This document shows, piece after piece, positions 21,751 through 34,475 of a DNA stretch of 64,000 nucleotides. Position numbers and translations under genes: made by a program. Below the pieces are notes generated by a model, which saw nothing but the letters and a program-made list of their open reading frames with translations, had not been told where the DNA came from and made no database searches. Each line of letters opens with the position of its first letter. Position 1 is the first letter of the stretch. Origin of the DNA: Apiotrichum sp. Y4204. Lineage: Eukaryota > Basidiomycota > Tremellomycetes > Trichosporonales > Trichosporonaceae. The stretch lies in assembly GCA_025531455.1 (NCBI GenBank), contig JAMYHL010000027.1:186001-250000 (forward strand). The letters run 5' to 3'.

Positions 21751-23951
21751 ATGCCAAGTAGCAATGTCCCCGTTTGGGGCAAGCGAAGACCCTCGCGTCT
21801 GCTGTATCTCAGATCCTTTCTTCCAATAGTGCTTGTTTTCTCCATGTTTGCCACCGGCTTGACAATATACACCCTACTCTCCAACGTTCGATCGCCACCT
21901 CGCCGTCTGGGTTGGCAGGCCTGGGACATCATCGAGACAGAGCAAGTAACCAGCAACAGCAGTAGTGCACCGGAGGGTCCTAGCTTGCGTCTGGATACAT
22001 GGGTGAGCAGTCTTTTCCGCATGCCCACGCCTAACCTCAGGATCCGCTTGCCGCACATACGACTGGATGTAAGCTTCCTGTCGCCCACCCTTCCTTACTG
22101 ACCAACAGTGACTGAGATCTCGATCAAGTTTTGCCTGATATCTCCCTACCTCTTCCCATCGCAATGTCGCCCCGAAACAACGCCAGAGGAGGATAAGCTC
22201 AAGGGCCAGTGGGTCCGAGTTGATCCCAATCTGAATGCCAGACTTTTGTCAAGGTAGGGCCGACGCAGTCCGGGGCTAAAGTGACAGGTATCTCCACGTA
22301 TGGTATCGCCGCACTCGGCGGCTCGACGCACCACTCATCACGGACATGAAGGTGCTCCCCGATCCTCCTCCGGCGGATGTGGATCTGAGCGGGTGGACAC
22401 AGGCCCCGGGAAACTTGCATGCGGGAAAGTTCCTGTCGGCCCTGCGAGTCTGGTACAAAGCGAGCGATAAGCGCGCCGATAACGAGGATATCATAACCGA
22501 GATCTCGGTGCACTATGGAGGCCAGGAGCCCTTCTTTGGCTTTGAGCGCGTCGATGGCAGTGCCAAGATCGGCGGCGACCCAAGGGTGGATCTGGTGTAT
22601 CGCCGCGGCAACCCAGAACCGCCCAAGGCCAAGCAGCTTACATTCGGAGACGATGGAATGTTCAAGATCATGCAGAGTGAGGTTGAAGTTGTTTCGTGAT
22701 GCTCATCTTGCAGTTGCCGACCTGCACTATTCAGTGGGGAAGGGCGAGTGCCGCGATACCTCGGACGCATGTGAAGGCGACCAAGACACCGCGACCTGGC
22801 TCGGACAGGCGCTGGACGCGGAGAAGCCGGGTCTTGTGGTATGTCTGTTGATGATAACTCGAGTGCTAAATCATGAGGTGTTCTCGGGCGACCAGCTCAA
22901 CGGGCAAGGAACCTCGTTTGACGCGCGCTCGGTGCTGGCCAAGTTTGCCGCGCCGGTGATTGAGCGCAAGATCCCATGGGCTGCGGTCTTTGGTAACCAC
23001 GACAGCGAGATTGCGCACGACAGGGCCGACCAGATGCGCGCGCTCATGCACATGCCATACTCGCTCGCGCGGGCGGGTCCGGCGGATGCCGCGGGCGTGG
23101 GTAACTGTGAGTACTGGTCGGGTGTATGCTGTTAACATAGTAGATGATCTCCGAATCTATTCAAATTCTTCGTAAGCTGGACCTCTGACCGCGAGCTGAC
23201 ACCAGATCTCCGACCCATCTGTTCACCCTGTATTTCCTGGACTCGCATTCGTACAAGAAGAAGAGCCTGAGCTCCCCAATGTCGTGGATCAAGCCAGATT
23301 ATGACTACATCAAGAAGTTAGTATCCACCACATCAGGTTCGCCGGCTAACAGTCAGGTCCCAGGTCAAGTGGTATCTTTCCGTCTCATCTGCCATCGAGG
23401 CGATCCAACGCCCATTCCGGCCCAGCGCAAGTGCCCGGACTATCCGACCTCGGGGACCACAGCGCCTTGAGCGTCAGACGACGCGGGCAAAGCCCAACGC
23501 GATGATGTTCTTCCACATTCCCCTGCGCGAGGCCTATGATCCTGGAGATACGTCCCCGGACGAGAGGTACCACGGTGTTCTCGAGCTCGGCAGCCAGCTG
23601 GACGGCGTGGGCGCGGCAAAGGACGGATCGGAGCTGTTCCCAAACGGTATCCAGAAGGCTTTCGAGGGTGGGGCGTCCGACGTCACGGAGGTCAAGGTCC
23701 TCAGCCACGGTCACTGCCACAATACCGACCGATGCCGCCGGGTGTCTGGCGTCTGGATGTGCTTTGATGGCGGCTCGTCATTCTCCGGCTACGGATCCAA
23801 GGACTTTAGTCGCCGTGTGCGGCTGTACAATATCTCCGACTGGGGTGAGACGATCCAGAGCTATAAGCGCTTGACAGGCGGTGAAATAATCGACCGACAG
23901 GCCTTGGTAGGCTCCGGAGCACCAGAGGGTTGGGGACAAGAGGCTGCCTGA
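21751..23951 (+). CDS. DCR2: DCR2-like membrane-anchored metallophosphatase
   Basis: Exons 21751-22002, 22041-22068, 22109-22253, 22288-22676, 22714-22838, 22878-23106, 23144-23171, 23206-23316, 23357-23951; 633 aa. The start at 21751 (ACAATGCC) is preferred over an in-frame ATG at 21709. One N-terminal membrane helix (SFLPIVLVFSMFATGLTIYT) makes it a type II or signal-anchored protein. The calcineurin-like phosphoesterase motifs are in order: QIADLHYS, GDQLNG, GNHDSE and SHGHCHNTD. Dcr2 in budding yeast promotes cell-cycle entry and dephosphorylates Sic1 and Ire1. Two of its exons are only 28 nt. The starts of KAR5 and this gene face the same way with 166 bp between them. It converges on CHS5 with 101 bp between stops. 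Confidence 0.9.
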
Positions 23952-24052
23952 TTGGTGGCTGTGTAGGATGCCCATGGGCCTTATTATCTCATGTACAAGC
24001 ATGTATCGCAAATGCATATATAGGAAGTTATGTGGAGGTATGACCGGGTTGA

Positions 24053-26060
24053 TTAGAGCTCAATCTCATCCAGCGGACCGTCCTCTCCTTCCGCTGTGGA
24101 GTCTTCCGTGATGTCGACCTTGTCAACGCCCTGCGTGATGTCTTCGACCTCTTTTTTGGTGTCGGACTCGGTTGGCCCCGGGGGAGACTCGGCGGAAACC
24201 TCAACTGTTTTCGGGACAGGCTCTGCGGCGTCGTCCTTTGTGTGGTTTGTAGCGTCGTCCTTAACGTCGACCTTCGCGTCGTCGTTCGCGTTCGCGTCAT
24301 TCTTCGCGGCGTCCTTCGCGTTATCCTCCGCGTTGACCTTCGCGTTGTCCTTCGCGTCGTCCTTCGCATCATCCTTCGCGTTGTCCTTCGCGTTGTCCTT
24401 CGCGCTGTCCTTCGCGTTGTCCTTCGCGTCGTCCTTCGTTTCGGCCTCAGCCTCTGCCTCCTCCTCCTCTTCCTTAACAGGCTCCGTGTCCTCATCCGGC
24501 GTATAGCCCACGGTGTACCCCACGGGTGCTGAAATTGGGCCATCTGTTGATGGTGCTTGGATGTGGACGATTGGAGTCTGCATGGGCGGCGAAGCAGAGG
24601 CACCGGACTCGGTATTTATATTCTTCGGCCGCACATTACTGGAGCTTGTGGATGCCGATCCGCTGTGTGGGAACTTGAATGAACGGTCAAGGCGGCCGTC
24701 AGCCTCGGGGCGAGGACTGCGGGCTCGAGTCGGTGATTTATGTTCTTCATCCGCCACAACCTCCGAAGGTAGCTGGGGCTGGGATTGGCGTCGGTGCTCA
24801 AACGACTGGGTACGCGACGAGGGGCTCATGGCAGGACCTGCGACGCTCATGCGGGCCAGCGTCTCGGGGCTCGGGGAACGCGGCGTTTCAGCTTGAGCCG
24901 ATGATTGCGCATAAGTCGGAAGCGATGAGCGCTTCACATCGGACGGACGGCGAAACGGCACTGCGTCCGACTGATTAGACGGTGATGGGGCAGGGAGAAG
25001 GTAATTGGCGATAGGAACCAGCCTGGTTGTCAGCCTGGCGCATCTTGCAGAACCTACCTCCTTTCAGCTGCAACTGCCAGGAGCCAAGCGGGACCAACGA
25101 TCGGGAGATTGGCGTTCATAGCAGCCTCGTAAGCAGGATCGATTGCTCCTGCACGAGCGGCCTCCTCGGAGCTGGCGAGAGGAGAAGTGCAAACAAAGTG
25201 GGTAGTCGCGAGCTGCACGTTGGGTGCTTCACGCGCGCCGATTTCCTGGAGACAACGACGAAGCTGGCTGGTGAGAGAAGAAGGCTGTATTGTGCCGAGC
25301 GTAATGTACAGCCCTGTCAGGTTGCTGAAGTGTCAGCTGGAAAGATGACGAAATAGCTCACTCCATAGTGTGAGTCTGAACACGAATGAGGTTCGAAGAG
25401 AATGTACCCGCCGTCGTTTTGCTACACCGTCAGTATGCAGCGTCAACACAAGTCTCACAGGACGAGTTGGAAGGTATATTCCTTGCCGCTCTGTAAACCA
25501 CCCGTCTTCCACTCGCGCTTCTCCTCCTTCGTCCCAAAATCCCCTCCAACGCGACCCCAGCGCTGCCCATCGCGGTATATTTCCAGAGACCGGAAGCTGG
25601 CACTTCCGAGCTGGAGCTCCTCCCACTCGAGGGCCACACTTGTCTGGGTGACGTTCGTGACTTTGAGAACCGGCTCCGACGGGGACGCCGTCCCGTACGT
25701 CTCGAGAATTGATTCCTGCAGAGCGTTGAAGGCGTTGGCCCTGACATTCTCAGCCTCGAGATCTCGCGCGACGGTGATTGTCAAGATGGATCCGGGTCCA
25801 AGGGGAGGGTCATTGGGGGACGGGGTGGGGAGAAGGAGCGATGGAAATTCGAGAAGATGGGCATTCGGACCGAGCAGAATAGCCTGTTCAGATCAGCGCT
25901 GGATCTTGAGAAGCGTGCAGCAATCATCGTACCATTCCCGCGTCCAGCTTCCCAAGGGTGAAGGTGACTGCAATGCGTGAGCTCTTGATCGGAAGTTCCT
26001 TAGGCATTACTCACATTGCTCCATCTTGGGCCTCGCGGCCTTTGATTTCGGTGTCGCCAT
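24053..26060 (-). CDS. CHS5: exomer scaffold Chs5 homologue (FN3-BRCT)
   Basis: Exons (minus order) 26015-26060, 25933-25967, 25459-25883, 25362-25421, 25058-25324, 24053-25022; 600 aa. The N-terminus ([20 protein letters not shown]) matches the dimerisation segment of Chs5. A fibronectin type III domain follows (about 98-190; [18 protein letters not shown] to [13 protein letters not shown]), then a BRCT domain (about 190-280; [10 protein letters not shown] to [16 protein letters not shown]). This FN3-BRCT pair binds Arf1 in the trans-Golgi exomer coat that exports chitin synthase Chs3 and other cargo. The C-terminal half is Ser/Pro-rich and then strongly acidic and repetitive (DNAKDDAK units at about 472-522), as often seen in Chs5 tails. 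The last residues are LDEIEL. It shares a 2.6-kb divergent spacer with CHD1. Confidence 0.92.
24270..24445 (-). repeat. 12-bp coding repeat (DNAK/DDAK) in CHS5 tail
   Basis: About fourteen copies of a 12-bp unit, minus strand gacaacgcgaag with variants, encoding a run of Asp-Asn/Asp-Ala-Lys. The strict 12-bp phase and few base differences indicate slippage-type expansion. Confidence 0.85.
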
Positions 26061-28692
26061 GTTGTGGAACTCGTGAGGTATGATCTGCTGTGTTTTGAAC
26101 GCGTCCGTGCAACGGTTCTGCGAACGTGCCAAGTAGAGTTGTTGACAGTGTAAGGAAACAACTCTCTTGTGCAGTTGGCGAAGTCTACCTGGTCGTGTCA
26201 ATGTCGTCGTCAATGTTGTCAGGCGCGTGTGGGGCAGGCAAGGTTGGACAATTGGGAGCACCAAGCTGAGCGCTGAGCGCTGAGCGCATCGTCGTCACGA
26301 CACGACGACCTGCGGAGTTCAGGTAGGTCTCCGTTACTTCCACTGGTCAAATCACGTGATGGCTGGATGCTCATCGACTTGCAACAGATCCAACAGAGCC
26401 ATTCCGCCATCAAGAGTCATGCATGTCGGCGTCATTCTCATCGCTGATCTCCGAATCTCCTCTGATCGAAGATCCCCCAGTTACAAGATTGCGTGTTGCA
26501 TGGGACTCATGTATACATGTAGTCTTGTACAACAGTAAGTCGCCGTCAACCGAACAGCAGCATGGCGGAGTGGTTCAAAAGCGCGGCTGCAATTTGAGTG
26601 TATCCAATCCACTAGCGGTGTCCTCCACGGAGAAGGTGGGGATGAAGGGGGAGAGAACAACTCGACAAAAACAAGCGCTTGGCTTACTCCTTGGTAACGG
26701 GTGGGTCAAACAATCGTTAATCGCCGCGGGCAGCCCCGTTGGCCGTTGGTTGGCCACCAATTCGTGACCAGCCGGATCATTTTGCGTGCCCTTGCGCTGC
26801 GCAAGATGTGAGATCGGAGTTGAACGATGGCGACAAGGGACACGGCGGCAGAAGAGAGGGACCAACAATTGGCCCGTTGGTGACGGCAGCAACACCCTTG
26901 TACTGAAATACCCAAAAGCTGTCTCAGAGGCCGTGTGATCGGGGAACAACGGCACACGCACAGCAGCGACGACGACGACGAACTCGACCATGACAGCATC
27001 AAACATTCATACATGCCCTTGTACTGCAGGCCTTCCGCCGCGGTATGTACCACCATCGTGTGTGAAGCGTAGCTCCGTGCCAGCGCACCGCAGTCTGACA
27101 ATCATGACGCGCAGTTCTCGGTGTACTCTGGAAGAGTAGGCTGTGCTGTGGAACAGCGTGAATTGATCGCATGCGGAGCAGGAGCAGTAGTAACTGCATG
27201 AACTGCATGAAGGCTGCATGCGTGCATAACTGTCGCATGGTACGCTGTACGCAGTACGCAGTTGCATAGTGCGGTTGTGTTAGCCATCTTGCGATCTTGC
27301 TATGCATGCGTGCATGCCTGGACGCTATGCACATTGCGCACGAATGCGGTAGTTTTGTGTGTTGAATTAGTTACTCTGAAGCCCATCCAGTGGCCAGTTA
27401 GGACGGGTGCGGCGAGACATGTCGTATGGTGTGTGATGCATGCAGAAACGGGGCAGGTGGGTAGTATGTATGCTCTGCTCGCCGTAGGGAGTAGTGGGCA
27501 CGAGAAAAGGGGCAGCGGCGGCGAGGGGGCGGACGGAACTGAAAAAAAAAAGTGAGGAGAAATTGAGGAATAAAAAAAAAAAGAAAAGAAAAAGGTCAAT
27601 GAAATGGAGGCGAAAAAAGAGACGAGAGCAAGAAGAATGAGTAATGAGAGGGAGAATGCTAGCGAGCTAGCGAGTGAGAACGACGAGAGAGGCGATGAGC
27701 GACAAGGGGAGAGAGGCCTAGAGGGGGCCAGAGGGCGGTAAAGGGGGGCGGAAGAGAGGGGGAGGGGGGAGGGAGGACCTGGCTGGGCCGGCCAGAGGCC
27801 GCGGGCAGGAGGGGGAGAGGGCCGTTGGGGGAAGGCAGATGCGCAGATGACACAGGGCCCACGCGGGGTGGACCGGCGTTGGCGTGGAGGAGAACGGTGG
27901 CACGGGGGCAGCCGTTGACGACGACGGCGTCCGGACTGAGGGCGCTGTGCCCGCGCTCACCACTGCTGGCACTGGCTCCCACCAAACCAACAGGGCTGGG
28001 CGCACGTCGTCGGCCGTCCCGCTCAACGCTCCATCCCCATCTCAAACTCATCCTTCACCATCCCATCCCATCCCAACACTGGCATTTGCATCGGCGTGCA
28101 TCACCCGTTCCAAGCGCTGTCTGGAACCCCTTTCCCCCAGCGGACCAGGAAATCTCGCGCCGACACCACCGAACAGGACCCCCACCCCAACACCACCGCC
28201 ATCGGCTCTTCTCCCCGCCGTTGACAGTCACCTTCTCCCGTCCCTCGTTACCCTTCTCACCCTCTTTGCCAGCATCTGGGAATACCCATCTTACCATTCA
28301 ATCATTCAAACATCCAAGAGGTGAGTTAGTGCCGTGCATGCGTCCCTCCAGAAGTCATGTGGAGGTGGATTGGGCGGAAGGAAGGCGGGGTTCACGAACC
28401 CAACTCGCACTCCCATAATGGGAGCGACAGTGAGGAGGGGAATATAGAGAGTCCTTTGCCCAACCTCCCTTCTCGCTTCTCATTTTCTGCCATTCCATCA
28501 TCGCGGCGAACGAGTCAGGCAGTCCAAAAGAGACAGATAAGATGAAAAGAAAGGAGAAGTGCGAATATGACTGCTTTTTCACGCGACGCGTTTGTGGGCA
28601 AAGCTGATCCACCTGCAGACCGCGATTCGACCAAGATACCACCAGTTTCCAGCAACCACAATAACCACCCCAACACCCTCTGATTCCCTCGC
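26061..28692. promoter_or_regulatory. 2.6-kb divergent spacer between CHS5 and CHD1
   Basis: The largest gene-free stretch inside the block. It contains gcatgc-rich direct and inverted short repeats (27180-27315), A-rich tracts (27541-27600) and long C/T-rich sequence (28020-28320) leading to CHD1. No open frame here has a recognisable family. A TGGCGGAGTGG box at 26574-26584 looks like a tRNA A box but has no B box. Confidence 0.5.
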
Positions 28693-31600
28693 ATGGCGGT
28701 TGATGAAAGCATGCAGGCTACAGCCTCTGCATCGTCGGGCTTGTCGACGGTATGCATATAGAAAAGCCCCTTGCAAAACTGACCGCCCAGCCTCGCGTCA
28801 TATTGAACCCTCCTAGACAGGCGTCCGAGGAACTTACTCCCGAACCATCGGATGCCGATGGAGAGGATGATATGGACATTGTCGACAGTGAACCACCTGT
28901 AAGTGTTCGCGATATGTCTGTTTGTTTGTATTTCCATCTGACATATGAGATCACGACCGCCGGCGCGTCCAATGTTGACAGTGATTCCGACGACCAGGCC
29001 GGCGAGTCTGACGACGAGTTTGATGCGGATGGTGGAGATGTAGATGACGATCCTGACTTTGGTGACGCCCCGAAGCCCAAGATCGTTAGGAGTGGACCAC
29101 CAAAGCATATCAAGAAAAGTAAGCTAGCCATCTGAAAGCCAGCTGACCGTCCCAGCCCTCAGTCAATTCCCCTCAAAGCGGGCCACTTCTGTATCGTCCG
29201 ACGAGGATTATGCCGTCAAGTCTCACAAGAAGAAGTTCTTCCAGAAATCAGGAGCAAATTCAAGGGGCACCGCTACGCCTGACACGACCTTCGGTGACTC
29301 GGATGCCCCGTCATGGCGTCGTGGTGCCGCACGGAAGGTCGTTACCTACAACGAAGCAAGCGTGGATTATGGTCTTGACAGCGAGGGCGATGACGATGTG
29401 ATGTACTATAACGAGAAGGAAGCCCCCATTGGTACGTCTTGCTTCCTATTCCCCTCTGACAGTGCAGTAGACAATGGCGCTGTTGCCGATGAGATTGACC
29501 TCGTCCTTTCTCACACCCGCGACGAGGAGCACGCGAATGACCCGAAGGACGACCCGCAGACGAACCTCGTGAGTGTTGCAATAGCATCCTTCCCTAACGT
29601 GCAGCGGTTCCACATCAAGTGGAAAGGATACAGCCACATTCACAACACCGATGAGATGTACCACTTCCTCAAAGGTTACAAGGGGTGAGTCACCGTTTCT
29701 AAACCTCAAACTGATCTTGTAAGGTTTAAGAAGGTCGAAAACTACATACAGAAGGTCTGGACGACAGAGCAAGCCTACCACAACCCTGCTCCAGATGCCA
29801 AGTGGAAGCCAACACGCGAAGATCTCGAGCAATACGAAATCGACACGGAGCGCGCCAAGGAGCTCCAGGAGAGCTACAAGTTGGTTGAGCGTGTAGTTGG
29901 AGAGAAGGAGGAAGACCGCGACGGCCAGTCCGTCACATTATTCCTCTGCAAATGGACCAATTTGCAGTACGCCGAATGCACGTGGGAGTGTGAGTGTTTC
30001 CTTTCACAAAGTCGACAGCAGAGTGCTAATGTCAGCGTACGATGATATCAAGGACCAGGCTCAGCAGGCCATCCAAGACTACCACGCTCGTATGGCCCGC
30101 CCGACCGTGCCGGCACGGTCAGCCAACTATCCGATCCACGGCCGCCCGGCATATCAGAAGATTGCAGAGGACCCAGAGTACCTGAAGTGTGGTGGTGCCT
30201 TGAAGCCATTCCAGCTTACTGGCCTCAACTGGCTCGCCTACCTTTGGTGCAAGGGTGGTTATGGTGGCATGCTCGCTGATGAGGTAAGTACAGGTCAAGG
30301 AGTTGGCTGACATTTTAGATGGGCCTCGGCAAGACTGTTCAGTCCGTCAGTTTCCTTTCCTACCTCTTCCACACCCAAAAGCAGTATGGACCCTTCCTCG
30401 TCGTTGTACCGCTCTCCACCATCAACGCATGGGCCATGCAGTTCCGGACATGGGCCCCTGATCTCAACGTTATCGTCTACATGGGCAGTGCGGCCTCGCG
30501 CGACATGATCCGCCAGACCGAGTTTGGTCCTCTCAAGAACCTGAGATTCAACGTCCTCCTTACGACCTACGAGTTCATCTTGAAGGATCGCCAGGATCTC
30601 CAGCAAATCAAATGGCAAGCTTTGGAGGTCGATGAGGCACATCGTCTCAAGAACAGTGACTCTCAGCTCTATGAGGCTCTGATGAGCTTCTCAACCGGCT
30701 TCCGCCTGTTGATTACTGGAACCCCTCTCCAAAACTCGGTCAAGGAGCTCCTGGCACTCCTTCACTTTGTGGAGCCCGAGCAGTTCCAGCTGGCCAATGA
30801 CTTCGAGCTGGGTGATGCCGAGCAGGAGGCGAAGATCAAGGCTCTCCACTCTCAGCTGGAGACGCTTATGCTCCGCCGCCTCAAGAAGGATGTCGTCAAG
30901 GAGTTGCCTACAAAGTCCGAGTCGATTCTTCGTGTGGAAATGTCTGGTCTCCAGCAGCACTACTACAAGAGTACGTCCAGACCCCTAGGATTGACCGCTG
31001 ACAATAGACATCCTCACAAAGAATTTCGCGGTGTTGAGCAAGGGCGGTACCCAGAACGTCTCACTGATGAACATTGCCATGGAGCTCAAGAAGGCAGCGT
31101 GAGTATGAAAAGGGGACGTGCGTTGACAAATAGCAATCACCCTTACCTGTTCGATGGAGCGGAGGACACAACATCTGGAAAGCCTGTCTCGGAACAGCTT
31201 CGGGGGCTTGTCATGAACAGTGGCAAAATGGTTCTTCTTGACAAGCTTCTTGCCCGTCTGAAAGCCGATGGCCATCGTGTCTTGATCTTCAGCCAAATGG
31301 TCCGACTTCTTGACATCTTGTCCGACTACATGGCCGCTCGTGGATATGTGCACCAGCGTTTGGACGGCACAGTGCCTAGCGATGTCCGTAAGAAGAGCAT
31401 CGAGCACTTCAACGCTCCCGGATCTCCTGACTTTGCCTTCCTCTTGTCCACAAGAGCCGGTGGTTTGGGTATCAATCTCGAGACCGCCGACACTGTCATT
31501 ATCTTTGACAGCGACTACAATCCGCAAAACGATCTTCAGGCAATGGCCCGCGCCCACCGTATCGGCCAAACTCGCCACGTAAACATTTACCGTTTCATCA

Positions 31601-33674
31601 CGAAGGGAACCATCGAGGAGGATATTCTGGAGCGCGCCAAGCGCAAGATGATCTTGGAGTACGCCAGTACGTTGATTTTATATTGCCTCCATTGACAGCA
31701 GTTATCAATCAGACGGATACCAGTGGCAGCCATATCAACGGCACTTCAACACCGAAAGAGAAGAACGGCGACTTCTCGAAGGAGGAGCTTGCCGCGATTC
31801 TCAAGTTTGGCGCCAAGACCCTGTATCAGTCCGATGAGAAGGCACAAAACGAGAAGCTCGACGCTATGGACCTTGACGACATTCTTAATAAGGCCGACGA
31901 CTTCGACACGGAAGCCGCCGCCCAGCCTGCCGGGACATCCTCGGGTGGCGAGGCCTTCTTGGCTCAGTTCGCTGCCATTCAGGATGTCAAGAACGACGCA
32001 GACGACCTCAGCTGGGAGGACATTATTCCGGTCGAGGAGCGTGTCAAGATGGACGAGGAGGAGAGCCGCGCCTTGCAGGCTGAGGAGATGGCGGGATCTT
32101 CTCGGAAACGTGCAGCAGCGCGTGCCCCGGGTGCCTACGAAGGTATGGATGAGGCCGATGCCGAGCCTACCGACAGCAAGGCCACCTCACCCTCGGAGAA
32201 GAAGCAGAAGGTGTCTGGGCCACGCAAGAGCAACGCCCAACGTGCCATCGAACTCAAAGGTAAGATGCTGGGCGTGGGCTGAAACTAACAACACCAGACC
32301 GTGACCTTCGCGTGCTCATCCGTGGTCTCCAAAAGTGGGGCCCCATCCGCACACGGTACGACGTCATTGTTGAAGAGGCAAAGCTCCAGTCCAAAAACCG
32401 CGTTGTTGTCATCCAGAGCTGCGACGATATTCTTCACCAGGCCGAGGAAGCCGTTGCCAACCACAAGTCTGAGTTGCGTGCCATGCAGGAGCGTGGTGAG
32501 ACCATCTCTTCGTCGCTCCGTCAGAAGGCGATTCTTTTCACCTTCCGTGGCATCCAGGGTATCAACGCCGAAACCGTAGTTGCACGGCACTACGAGCTCA
32601 AGGCCTTGGTGGAGCACTTCAAGCGCGTGGAAGACATCGACAGCTACGCGATTCCGCACGACAACCTCAAGCCCACTATGAACTGGTCTGTCGAATGGGG
32701 GGCTCGTCAAGACTCCCGTCTGCTTGTTGGCATCTGGAAGTACGGTTTTGGAGCCTGGGATCTCATCAAAGCAGTGAGTTCTAAGTGTATGGAGTCGTAC
32801 TAACACCTATAGGACCCTGACCTGGAACTCACAAACATGATCTTCCTTGACGACCCTAAGGTTGCGAAGGAGCCTGGAGCACCCAAAGCAGGCATTCCCG
32901 GTCCCATCCATCTTGTTCGCCGTGGCGACTACCTCTGCGGTCTTGTTCGCGAATACGAAGAGAACCGCCGTATGCTCATAGAGCAGCAGGCTGTGATCGC
33001 AACCATGCCGGTCAAGGAGGGCTTTGGTTACGACCATCCGCCAATCCCGGTTGCACCGCCCTCGGCAACGTTCTCCGCTGGAGGTTCAAGCTCGAAGGGT
33101 GGCGGTGGCGGCGGCGGCGGCGGCAGCGCAGCGTCCCAGGACAAGGGCAAGAGGAGGAAGACGCCCGAGTACACCGACTCTGAAGAGGAGGAGTACGAAT
33201 CAATGGACGAGGACGCGGTCAAGGAGCTGTTGCGTCCTGCCAAGCGCCATCTCGTAAGTATCAAGGTTGCGCAGTGGCTGACATTCAGAAACGTCTCAAG
33301 TCGGGCACTGAAAACCTCAACCGCGACGAGAAGATTGCTGCTTTGAAGGAGTGTGTAGCCAGCATCGGCTCGCGCATCGACGAAGTCGTCGCGGAGAAGA
33401 TCTCACAGGGCATGGACGGAGCGAAGTGGCGGAAGCACTGTTGGGTGTTTGCATCGTTCTTCTGGCCGCGCCAAGGCGTTAGCTACACCAAGCTCATGGA
33501 CATTTACGCAAAACTGGTAAGTCGAACGTCTGCACTTTGGATGGATGATTCTGACATGTACAGGGCGAGAAGAGCAAGGTCGATAGTCCAGCACCGACAA
33601 AGTCCAAGGCGAAACGCAAGGGCGATGGAGGGGAGGGCAGCTCGAAGAAGAAGGTCAAGATGGAGATGGATTAA
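28693..33674 (+). CDS. CHD1: chromodomain helicase CHD1
   Basis: Exons 28693-28749, 28791-28898, 28950-29118, 29156-29431, 29468-29568, 29605-29684, 29724-29989, 30036-30283, 30319-30970, 31008-31098, 31134-31666, 31702-32259, 32298-32773, 32813-33253, 33289-33516, 33564-33674; 1464 aa, matching yeast Chd1 (1468). Order: acidic N-terminus; double chromodomain ([20 protein letters not shown] and a second one ending [20 protein letters not shown]); SNF2 ATPase with DEMGLGKT (Walker A, split by an intron), VDEAHRLKN (DEAH box), [37 protein letters not shown] and ARAHRIGQ; a SANT-SLIDE-type DNA-binding region ([44 protein letters not shown]); a nine-Gly linker; and the CHCT/DUF4208 domain ([14 protein letters not shown]). 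It spaces nucleosomes during transcription in the nucleus. All key motifs are intact. Confidence 0.97.
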
Positions 33675-34475
33675 CGGGGAGCGCGGCGGATGTTTGTTGG
33701 ATGAGGTTTCTTTCTTTGTGTGTTTTTTTGAGGTTGAGCCATGAAGGCTGCCCCAGTAGCATATACAGTCTCAGGTTACGGTACAGTAGGATTCGGCTAT
33801 GAACCAGGTTCTTTACAACGTTCTGCTCTGGTGCTCGACGGATCGGCTCGTATTCATGTCATTACTACTATCTCCTTGTGACGACAGCGCCAGAAATTCG
33901 TCTTGGGACAGGTCAATCCTCGGCTCCGACCCGCCCAAAAGCGCCACACTGGGGTCTGTTGCTGTTCTGGTTGTCCATTTGAGTTGGTTACGTAATATTC
34001 GTACAATCTCCCCACGCTTTGAGCGGTGTTTTCCTTCCTCCAAGTATCGTCCTAATCACAACTTGAGCTTTTCTAATCAATTCCCGCCAAGACATCAAAC
34101 TGCACGAATCGGGAATAACCCTCTTTTTTTGACCAGAGACTACGGAGAGTAAGAGTGATTGATTGATGATGATGGACCCTGAAAGCTGCAGCTCTCACCC
34201 GCCGGCGGGCCTTGGTCCCTCTCGGCTTTCTCCCCCTCTCTCCCTTCCTCTCCCCCACCTACTGTGCGCCACCCAGTGCCGTGCCCCCCACTCACTCACT
34301 CCACTCACTCATCCGTCGCCCAAGTCCGTCATTTCATGTGTGCATCGCATGTTATCGAGTCGTCACTGTCCGTCCCACTCTTCTCCCCCTTCACACACTG
34401 TCCCATCCACTTGACACCCATCCTACCCCCATCAGATCTGCCGACACCATCGCAGGCCCACCAAGATCGCCTTCA
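33675..34475. promoter_or_regulatory. spacer upstream of the double zinc-cluster regulator
   Basis: No gene. CHD1 3' end up to about 33780, then AT-richer sequence, then a C/T-rich leader from 34195 to the next start. No supported TATA box. Confidence 0.5.

Noticed and set aside
24096..24506. Plus-strand open frame rich in Ser, Phe and Ala
   Set aside because: Exact antisense of the CHS5 repeat tail.
26574..26600. Possible tRNA: TGGCGGAGTGG resembles a tRNA A box
   Set aside because: No B box (GGTTCGANTCC) within 120 bp and no cloverleaf pairing.
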